A program made the translations under genes and the position numbers. This document shows, piece after piece, positions 1 to 5,175 of a stretch of DNA of 6,398 bases; within the stretch, counting starts at the first letter, position 1, and every line of letters starts with the position of its first letter. The stretch is from Methanolacinia sp964465295 (GTDB taxonomy: Archaea; Halobacteriota; Methanomicrobia; Methanomicrobiales; Methanomicrobiaceae), in contig CAYXKC010000090.1 of NCBI GenBank assembly GCA_964465295.1, positions 1-6,398 of the forward strand, given 5' to 3'. The notes below the pieces were generated by a model. It had not been told where the DNA came from. It saw only the letters and a list, made by a program, of their open reading frames with translations, and did not search any database.

Positions 1-21
1 CAGAGTTAAGCTTTCTCGTCT

Positions 22-1257
22 TTATCCGACGTTAAATAGTTGACGCGACACTAGGTCGTAATCCAGATGTTGGAACCTGGTGAGATACTCCTGATGTATC
101 GCCTCTGGGTCAAGGTCCTTGAAGAGATCTGGGTGGAACCACTTTGCCATATAGGCGATGCTCAGGAAGTATCTTCCTCCAAAGAATACGTCTTTGGATA
201 GAATATAGACATTGTCGTTTTTGATAGCAGAGACATTAACCAATTCGGGGCGGTCCAAGATCCCTTTTCTTATCTCTTCAAACTTGGTTATATTACCCTT
301 TTCCAGAGAATAGCCGCCAATTTCAGTGATCTTCCATACGATGAACTGAGGATCTCTTTCTACCAGTGCTTCTGGATCGACTGTTGCATCCCCCTCCATA
401 TCTTCGAAGATGTTTTTTCCTCCAGCCATGACTATTAAATTATGTGGAGTTGAACTAAAACCGCCAGTTCGATAGAATGTACTCGCAGCGCCATTGCTTT
501 CATATATTCTTGGTTTCTCTTCTTCAGGTATATCTTTAACAATATTCTGTATTTTATCCATATTTTCGTTGTACCAATTAGTGAATTCCTTAGCCTCTTC
601 GACATTCCCTACTATGTATCCGAGCTTCGTGATATCTTCTACGCAAGTTTCGGGTTTGTAGCAGTCTAGACCTATCACATTAATTTCGGGATTAGCCGTC
701 TTGATTGTCTCGTTGATGGTCTCATAGTCAGCCCGTCCCCCATAATAGATGACCAGATCCGGATTTAGACTAAAAACTTTTTCAAAATCTGGTGATGACG
801 CCGATCCAACACATTGAATCTCCTGAAATTCTGGGAAGTAAGACTTCTCCCTTATGGCTGCGTCACTAACTCCAACAATCCTGTCTGAGGCTTTAATCGT
901 CTTTAATGCTTCAGCAGCGTTTCTGTTTAGTGGGATGATCTTCTCTACAGGCATCTTAATAGTCACAATCTTGCTTGCAGAATCCAGAAGGACCAGCTTC
1001 GTTTCCTCTCCGCTTATGATCTTTTCTACCTGTTCTACGTCCAAGGGATCTATTATTCCGTCGTAATTGGCATCGCTTAGATTAGTGGCCGCATTTGCTC
1101 CCTTGATAATTCCCTCCACATATGCGATGTCCTTCTCGTCTATTGTCCCGTCCATATTTGCATTGCCGAAAATTTCCAGGGTGTAGTCAGATGCGCCCGC
1201 AGATCCAATTATCAGCGACACGCATAGCATCACTAGTGTGCAGTCTATCCTTCTCAC
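22..1257 (-). CDS. Secreted dockerin-containing ABC substrate-binding protein (Fe3+-siderophore/cobalamin type)
   Basis: Extracellular binding protein predicted to deliver a metal chelate or corrinoid-like ligand to an ABC importer. Numbering is from the GTG at 1257 (411 aa). The frame extends to a GTG at 1266, but that codon lies inside the Shine-Dalgarno GAGGTG, which sits six bases before the 1257 GTG, so I chose 1257. Residues 1-22 form a signal peptide (two Arg, a hydrophobic core, cleavage likely after AGA). It has no lipobox cysteine, and no C-terminal membrane segment is seen. Residues 24-83 are a dockerin type I-like module with two calcium loops, NANMDGTIDEKD (32-43) and DANYDGIIDPLD (62-73). 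From about residue 95 to the end it resembles the Peripla_BP_2 (FepB/BtuF) fold: a VEKIIPLNRNAAEAL start, NPDLVIYYGG, a GGKNIFED segment, DPQFIVW, and the late AYMAKWFHPDLF segment. It is paralogous to the SBP at the other end of the window. The ligand is unknown. Confidence 0.92.
   Translation of the reverse strand: MRRIDCTLVMLCVSLIIGSAGASDYTLEIFGNANMDGTIDEKDIAYVEGIIKGANAATNLSDANYDGIIDPLDVEQVEKIISGEETKLVLLDSASKIVTIKMPVEKIIPLNRNAAEALKTIKASDRIVGVSDAAIREKSYFPEFQEIQCVGSASSPDFEKVFSLNPDLVIYYGGRADYETINETIKTANPEINVIGLDCYKPETCVEDITKLGYIVGNVEEAKEFTNWYNENMDKIQNIVKDIPEEEKPRIYESNGAASTFYRTGGFSSTPHNLIVMAGGKNIFEDMEGDATVDPEALVERDPQFIVWKITEIGGYSLEKGNITKFEEIRKGILDRPELVNVSAIKNDNVYILSKDVFFGGRYFLSIAYMAKWFHPDLFKDLDPEAIHQEYLTRFQHLDYDLVSRQLFNVG
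1009..1188 (-). other. Dockerin type I-like module in the downstream SBP
   Basis: Residues 24-83 of the 411-aa SBP, directly after the signal peptide. Both loops have Asx at positions 1, 3 and 5, Gly at 6 and Asp at 9 and 12, so both look able to bind calcium. The N-terminal placement differs from the usual C-terminal dockerin of cellulosomal enzymes. Confidence 0.78.
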
Positions 1258-1263
1258 TTTAGC

Positions 1264-1269
1264 CACCTC
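1264..1269 (-). promoter_or_regulatory. Ribosome-binding site GAGGTG that sets the start of the downstream SBP
   Basis: The minus strand reads GAGGTG, then GCTAAA, then GTG at 1257. GAGGTG matches the core of the archaeal anti-Shine-Dalgarno complement GGAGGTGAT at normal spacing. This decides the start at 1257 over the in-frame GTG at 1266, whose bases form part of the site. Confidence 0.7.
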
Positions 1270-1294
1270 TTAACCAGCTGTAAGCCAAGCCGAT

Positions 1295-1307
1295 CGCCAT
1301 CCTGGCG
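1295..1307. repeat. Short inverted repeat in the SBP leader
   Basis: CGCCA-tcc-TGGCG is a perfect 5-bp stem with a 3-base loop, located 38-50 bases upstream of the GTG start at 1257. It is short enough to be chance. If the leader is transcribed, it could form a small hairpin between the 1319-1339 hairpin and the ribosome-binding site. Confidence 0.25.
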
Positions 1308-1318
1308 TCAATACCTTA

Positions 1319-1339
1319 CCATAGTTGAAACCGCTATGG
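1319..1339 (-). promoter_or_regulatory. Inverted repeat or leader hairpin upstream of the SBP
   Basis: CCATAG and CTATGG are perfect 6-bp arms around a 9-base loop. In minus-strand RNA this forms a hairpin about 62-82 bases upstream of the start codon. If the TTATAA at 1365-1370 is the TATA box, transcription would begin near 1340, placing this hairpin at the very 5' end of the mRNA. It could be an RNA-stabilising element or a protein-binding operator. Nothing in the sequence decides between them. Confidence 0.3.
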
Positions 1340-1352
1340 CAGTTTGCTTTAT

Positions 1353-1384
1353 CAAATTTAATTGTTATAACGCAATCTAATTTG
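1353..1384. promoter_or_regulatory. 32-bp imperfect palindrome around a TATA-like box (candidate operator/promoter)
   Basis: The arms CAAATTTAATTG (1353-1364) and CAATCTAATTTG (1373-1384) pair at 10 of 12 positions around the 8-base centre TTATAACG. The centre contains TTATAA (1365-1370), the best box A-like sequence in the spacer. It lies about 108 bases upstream of the SBP start and about 72 bases after the NifH-like stop, between two units. A long, symmetric, AT-rich dyad overlapping a TATA-like element is what an archaeal repressor or metalloregulator operator looks like. The background is AT-rich, which raises the rate of chance matches. No regulator gene is in the window. Confidence 0.4.
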
Positions 1385-1423
1385 TTTTAAACCGATGTCG
1401 TACATAAATCTGTTGGTTGTATC

Positions 1424-1430
1424 AAAAAAA
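1424..1430 (-). terminator. Oligo-T tract, candidate archaeal terminator after the NifH-like gene
   Basis: Seven consecutive T on the minus strand begin 25 bases after the NifH-like stop codon, in an AT-rich stretch and without a strong preceding hairpin. Archaeal RNA polymerase can terminate at T-tracts alone, so this is a plausible end for the D-K-H transcript before the separate promoter region at 1353-1384. Read-through into the SBP gene is not excluded. Confidence 0.45.
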
Positions 1431-1455
1431 TATGGTCAATTGTCTCGATAAGGCA

Positions 1456-2307
1456 TCAAGCAGACTGCCGTGCTAGGGTTTTCTCTCTGAATAGATCCTC
1501 AACCTCTCTATTGATCTCGTTTAGCTCCTCATCGGATAACGGCTCAGGAACAGCTTTTTTCCGGTTTTCGACTATGGCTTTTCCGATCTTCTTGAATGTT
1601 TCTGCAATATTCGAATCCGGTGCATACTCTATTACGGTTTTGTGGTGGATTTCAGACCTCGGAATGAGATCGTTCATGGGCATCCTTCCCACGACCTGGC
1701 TTCCCAGCCTTCCAGCAAATCCGTCGATTATAGACGGCTCGTCCACGACGCTCCTTCCGTTGTAAATTATGCCGCCCAAGAGGACCTCGCCCCTCACCGC
1801 AAAGCGCCTAATTCCCCTGCAAATGTTGTTTGCGGCGTAGATAGACATGGAGTCGCAGGTCGTGACAATGTAGACATCGTCAACCAGGCCGTTTCTCAAA
1901 GGCATTGCAAAACCGCCGCAAACCACGTCTCCCAAAACGTCGTATATCAGCACATCCAGGTCAAGGTCGTCAAAGGCGCCAAGACGGGCCAGCATCTCGG
2001 CTGCAGTGATAACCCCACGGCCGGCACAGCCAATGCCAGGTTCGGGCCCACCGGACTCGGCGCAATATACGCCGTTAAATCCGACGAAAACAATCTCTTC
2101 CAGCTTCATCCTACCAGGGCCCTTTTCACGAAATGCATCCAAAATAGTCGGAATTCTTTTTCCAATTATGTTGCGGGTCGAATCAGCCTTTGGATCGCAT
2201 CCCACAACCATTACGCGTTGGCTGTTTTCCGCCAAAGCTACCGCTATGTTTGAAACCATTGTGGACTTTCCAATCCCACCTTTGCCGTATACGCAGAACT
2301 TTCTCAT
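1456..2307 (-). CDS. NifH-like Fe protein (ATP-dependent reductase component of a nitrogenase-like complex)
   Basis: 283 aa, close to the usual NifH length (270-300). It should form a cytoplasmic homodimer with one bridging [4Fe-4S] cluster, passing electrons to the D/K-like complex on ATP hydrolysis. Visible features: P-loop GKGGIGKST at 8-16; switch I CDPKADSTR at 37-45; ESGGPEPGIGCAGRGV with cluster ligand C94; switch II DVLGDVVCGGFAMP with D123, D127, cluster ligand C130 and F133; and YAANNICRGI at 157-166. R97 corresponds to the Arg that is ADP-ribosylated in bacterial NifH. Residues 149-155 (TTCDSMS) differ from the CSGEMMA usual in true NifH, which points to a non-nif lineage. The ATG overlaps the NifK-like stop as ATGA with only a weak upstream site, so translational coupling is likely. 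In nif operons H comes first; here it comes last. BchL, CfbC and MarH are alternative relatives. The motifs alone do not assign a subgroup. Confidence 0.95.
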   Translation of the reverse strand: MRKFCVYGKGGIGKSTMVSNIAVALAENSQRVMVVGCDPKADSTRNIIGKRIPTILDAFREKGPGRMKLEEIVFVGFNGVYCAESGGPEPGIGCAGRGVITAAEMLARLGAFDDLDLDVLIYDVLGDVVCGGFAMPLRNGLVDDVYIVTTCDSMSIYAANNICRGIRRFAVRGEVLLGGIIYNGRSVVDEPSIIDGFAGRLGSQVVGRMPMNDLIPRSEIHHKTVIEYAPDSNIAETFKKIGKAIVENRKKAVPEPLSDEELNEINREVEDLFREKTLARQSA

Positions 2308-3479
2308 TGTGACATCATCTCTTGATAACTAAAATTATTTCTGGATTTGCCGTCGAACCCCATCACGGAATTGATTATGCTCTCAGTCAGATAAGCCGCT
2401 CCTCTAAATCCGGCATAAGGAGCGTAGTCGCACATGCAAACCTGATCGAATACCGGATAGACGAACCTCATGAGAGGAATCTGAAGCTCTCTGGCCAGTC
2501 CGCGCTCAAAGCTGCTCCCAAAGAGCATCATGGTATTGGAGTTTCTTACATTTTCTTCAAATGATGAGCGATCTTCCTCAAAACAAGATTTAACCTCTAT
2601 CTCAAATCCCAGCTCCCTTTCCAGGAAGTCGGCCATTGGATTGCAGCGAAAATCGCCAGTAACCGATACACTAGTGCCGTACATTTCATGCAGATAGAGG
2701 TATGTCCTTTCAAATGGCTCCAAATCAAGATATTTTTCCCCGCCGTATTCCACGCCCAGATTCCCGCATAACGCCTCCGTAAACTTCATAGATCCCTCAA
2801 GGCCGTAGGGATAATCGACCTCGATATAGGGTACGCCGAATTCGTTTTTCATATATTTTGCCAATTTTGCTCCCTGACCCATCACGACGTTCAGCTCCGC
2901 AGCAGGAGCAGCACAAAATTCTTCGAGGCTGCACATCGATATCGTGCTGTTCACGCCGATACCCAGAGCTTCTATGATCCTCTTTATCTCCTTCAAATCC
3001 GCATGGACCTTGAAATCATCGGGGCAAAGGCCAATCAGGTTGACTGAACGCTTTTTTACATTGCACTCCTTCATCAACGATCCGAGCTTCAAGAGGGCAT
3101 CCTCGTACCCGTTTCTCATGGACCCTTTGTAGCCTGCTGCCTCCAGCCACAACACATCCTTCTTCAGCGAGAGAGAATCGATCACCGACTGAACGTCGTC
3201 CCCGATTATGGAAGGAACGTCCCCTGATATGACCACCAGCAGCGGCGCGTCGTAAGTCTTGTCTGCAAGCCTCAGGGCCCTTTTGAGGGCCTCTTCTCCT
3301 CCAAAAACTATCTCCCTCTCATGCACGACAGTGCAGGCATGTCTGATATCAGGCTGCGAAGAAATGTTATTGAACATGCCCACCCCCCAGTTGCATCCCA
3401 CAGGGACGTGGTTAAGTACCACAGCATCGGTTATTCCTGAGCAGGCCCGAAAGGCTCCAAAGAATCTCCCGCCATCCAT
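2304..3479 (-). CDS. NifK-like nitrogenase component 1 subunit
   Basis: 391 aa, shorter than nitrogenase NifK (about 460-520), mostly from a short N-terminus. It is likely the partner of the NifD-like protein in a cytoplasmic heteromeric reductase. Family features in order: FFGAFRACSGI at 6-16; HVPVGCNWG at 24-32 with C29, equivalent to the central cluster Cys of NifK; EREIVFGGEEAL at 54-65; GDVPSIIGDDV at 86-96; a PAAELNVV segment; PYGLEGSMKF; GDFRCNP; and the C-terminal PYAGFRGAAYLTESIIN signature at 354-370. The first canonical cysteine position (before FFGA) is Gly4. The third, before the IGDD motif, is approximately Asp87. C13 may substitute. C348 and C350 form a CMC pair absent from classical motifs. 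ATG follows the preceding TAG by one base, with GGAGG eight bases upstream. The gene overlaps the next one by 4 bases. Its exact role (K, E or N-like) is not settled. Confidence 0.93.
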   Translation of the reverse strand: MDGGRFFGAFRACSGITDAVVLNHVPVGCNWGVGMFNNISSQPDIRHACTVVHEREIVFGGEEALKRALRLADKTYDAPLLVVISGDVPSIIGDDVQSVIDSLSLKKDVLWLEAAGYKGSMRNGYEDALLKLGSLMKECNVKKRSVNLIGLCPDDFKVHADLKEIKRIIEALGIGVNSTISMCSLEEFCAAPAAELNVVMGQGAKLAKYMKNEFGVPYIEVDYPYGLEGSMKFTEALCGNLGVEYGGEKYLDLEPFERTYLYLHEMYGTSVSVTGDFRCNPMADFLERELGFEIEVKSCFEEDRSSFEENVRNSNTMMLFGSSFERGLARELQIPLMRFVYPVFDQVCMCDYAPYAGFRGAAYLTESIINSVMGFDGKSRNNFSYQEMMSQ

Positions 3480-3480
3480 T

Positions 3481-5100
3481 CTAGCAGCCTCCAGAGGAGG
3501 TTGCCCTCCATATGCCGTGCCACATGCCTATGGAGGACGAGATTCTCGGATCATCGAGCATTGGATAATAAGGAGAATTGTATTTGAGTCTGGAGACAAT
3601 CAGGCGGCGATCATTTATTTGCGGTTTATTTATTTTCTGGACCAAATGTCTCCCTAGCTCAACGATAACGCTGAAGCTGGTTCTATAGAGCAAATTGCAC
3701 AGCAAAGACATGTCCAATACGGGTATTTCACTGACTTTTTCATGAATGGGGGATGTTATGAACTCGCCCAATACGTAGTCCACTTCCTTAGACACCTTAT
3801 GTAACTCCTCTGCAGAAGGATCGATCAATACCTGAAAACCGGGGGTCATTTCATCAAATATGCCGTACATGTTCTTCATCATCATATCTCGAGTCTCTTG
3901 AGATACCTTCAGGCGGTTGAGCACAAGAGAATCGATGCAAATATATTTAATAGGAAGCATGAGATCGTTAAGGTATACCTTCATGCGGTGGGGATTGAAT
4001 ATCAAATTCTGGGATAATATGGCGAAGCTGTGTCCGGAAAGAGTTCGTCGAATTTTGGCCAGATCTTTTGCAGCTCTCTTCTTTTCTACATCGATTACAG
4101 CTTCGGCCTCGCCATCCAGGCCGAGCCTTGACCCCACATCCTGCAAGAATCTCGCCGTGCCTTCGATTCCGGAGTTATGGGGCCACTTCTTTATCTGGTC
4201 TGTCCCGAATTCATCCCTCATATAGGCTGCCCACTTGTCGGTTCGGGACCTTGCTATGTTCAGCTGGGCGGCAGGAGCCTGCCTTATTCTCTCAACTGTT
4301 GTGGTGGGAAGAACCGCATTTATGCTGACTCCCATCTGGCCCAATATGCGTCCGACCTCCTGTAGTTCGAGGTTGAAGCCATAGGTGTATCTTCCATTCG
4401 ATTCAAGGTTAACCGAATTCTCGATTACATCCTGCTCTTCCATCAGCTGCTCAGCGAGAGATGCCAGCATATCCACCTGGCCGCAGCCTCTGAAATCAAA
4501 TTGTTGGGAAGTGTTTTTCCATGAAGTAGCCACATACTGCATTATGGAGTCGATGGAATCGTGGTCTCGATGGGCAAAACCCTCTGAGGGCACGAAAACC
4601 AGGTTGCAGGGGATATCGTCTTTGACATCCCTGATAATACTATGCACATCTTCTCCCATCAATCCCGATATACAGGTGGGGAGAACTACAATCAACTTAG
4701 GACGATATCGATTGTAGACATCGTATATGCCATGTCTAAGCTTCTCTTCTCCCCCATAGATGATGTCCTCCTCCACCAGGTTGGTGCAGGCCATAGTATA
4801 AACAGGGGAATAGAGCTTGCGCGGGCTCAGACGCTGGTGAAAGGCACATCCGCTAACTCCGTGTATCAGGGGAAGCGCCCCCTCTATCTCTGAGACAACA
4901 TAGACGGAGCCGGATAATTTGCAGTCGATTCCGTGGTAGTGAGCTAATCTCGATGTGCATCCATGTATATCCAGGAAGGTCCTATCTGATAAAAGATTGT
5001 ACCGTATGTCATCATAATCGCCGTTTCGCCTAGGTGCATCATTTTGCCGAGATCCGTCATCTTCAGCTTCGTTAGATATGCTTAAATCAGCCTGTTTCAT
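3481..5100 (-). CDS. NifD-like nitrogenase component 1 subunit
   Basis: 539 aa from the ATG at 5100, which has a perfect GGTGAT site. A GTG at 5166 would add 22 residues but lies in a hairpin loop with no good site. The protein should bind redox clusters in a D/K-like complex reduced by the NifH-like protein. Features: HGIDCKLSG with C60; GVSGCAFHQR with C85; C105 before NLVEEDIIYGGEEKL (107-121); PTCISGLMGEDV with C143; VPSEGF at 170-175; SVNLES at 229-234; GQMGVSINAVLPTTT at 254-268; APAAQLNIARSR at 275-286; and SGIEGTARFLQDVG. C60, C85 and C143 match the three P-cluster cysteines of NifD. The segment that carries the FeMo-co ligand Cys in nitrogenase (HCYRSM) reads IARSRT here, with no cysteine. 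Residues 1-40 are polar and probably disordered. TAG stop, one base before the NifK-like ATG. Not a true NifD; substrate unknown. Confidence 0.93.
   Translation of the reverse strand: MKQADLSISNEAEDDGSRQNDAPRRNGDYDDIRYNLLSDRTFLDIHGCTSRLAHYHGIDCKLSGSVYVVSEIEGALPLIHGVSGCAFHQRLSPRKLYSPVYTMACTNLVEEDIIYGGEEKLRHGIYDVYNRYRPKLIVVLPTCISGLMGEDVHSIIRDVKDDIPCNLVFVPSEGFAHRDHDSIDSIMQYVATSWKNTSQQFDFRGCGQVDMLASLAEQLMEEQDVIENSVNLESNGRYTYGFNLELQEVGRILGQMGVSINAVLPTTTVERIRQAPAAQLNIARSRTDKWAAYMRDEFGTDQIKKWPHNSGIEGTARFLQDVGSRLGLDGEAEAVIDVEKKRAAKDLAKIRRTLSGHSFAILSQNLIFNPHRMKVYLNDLMLPIKYICIDSLVLNRLKVSQETRDMMMKNMYGIFDEMTPGFQVLIDPSAEELHKVSKEVDYVLGEFITSPIHEKVSEIPVLDMSLLCNLLYRTSFSVIVELGRHLVQKINKPQINDRRLIVSRLKYNSPYYPMLDDPRISSSIGMWHGIWRATSSGGC
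3488..3492 (-). promoter_or_regulatory. Ribosome-binding site GGAGG of the NifK-like gene
   Basis: GGAGG lies eight bases before the ATG at 3479, inside the last codons of the NifD-like gene. It supports the ATG at 3479 as the start and indicates coupled translation of the two component 1 subunits. This matters because the frame upstream of this ATG also looks protein-like. Confidence 0.65.
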
Positions 5101-5103
5101 CAA

Positions 5104-5109
5104 ATCACC
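5104..5109 (-). promoter_or_regulatory. Ribosome-binding site GGTGAT that sets the NifD-like start
   Basis: GGTGAT sits three bases before the ATG at 5100 and complements the ATCACC end of archaeal 16S rRNA. It is the strongest translation signal in the window and favours the 539-residue start over the GTG at 5166. Confidence 0.7.
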
Positions 5110-5139
5110 ATGAAAGACGCCGCTTGATCGTTTGCTTCT

Positions 5140-5175
5140 AAAAAGGTGTGGAAAGGGGCATTTCACTGCCCTTTT
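5140..5175 (-). terminator. Hairpin plus T5 between the first SBP and the NifD-like gene (attenuator or processing site)
   Basis: Directly after the SBP stop codon the minus strand carries AAAAGGGCA, a GTGAAA loop and TGCCCCTTT (5152-5175), a stem with one bulged base. It is followed by TTTTT at 5140-5144. The arrangement resembles a weak terminator or an RNA-processing/stability element. It could set a higher level of binding protein than of enzyme subunits, as is common for SBP genes. No promoter-like box is evident between the two genes, so transcription of D-K-H probably still comes from upstream. Confidence 0.4.

Noticed and set aside
854..1066. 70-residue hydrophobic plus-strand open frame
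   Set aside because: Antisense to the dockerin/SBP gene; the hydrophobicity comes from reading its codons in reverse.
1642..2253. 203-residue open frame on the plus strand
   Set aside because: It lies wholly antisense to the NifH-like gene, whose conserved motifs leave no doubt about the coding strand. The translation has no recognisable domain.
2006..2332. 108-residue plus-strand open frame
   Set aside because: Antisense to the NifH-like gene and the end of the NifK-like gene; biased composition and no supporting features.
3411..3483. Pyrrolysine-type read-through of the TAG ending the NifD-like gene
   Set aside because: Read-through would add only about 22 unrelated residues before TAA, and the NifK-like start follows immediately, so TAG is most simply a stop.
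3259..3657. 132-residue plus-strand open frame over the D/K junction
   Set aside because: Antisense to both conserved subunits; no family resemblance.
1456..5100. True N2-fixing nitrogenase (nifHDK)
   Set aside because: The D subunit lacks the FeMo-co cysteine, the K subunit lacks two cluster cysteines, gene order differs, and no nifE, nifN, nifB or PII (nifI) genes are in the window.
5101..5166. 22-residue N-terminal extension of the NifD-like protein from the GTG at 5166
   Set aside because: The GTG is in a hairpin loop with no proper ribosome-binding site, whereas the ATG at 5100 has a perfect GGTGAT.
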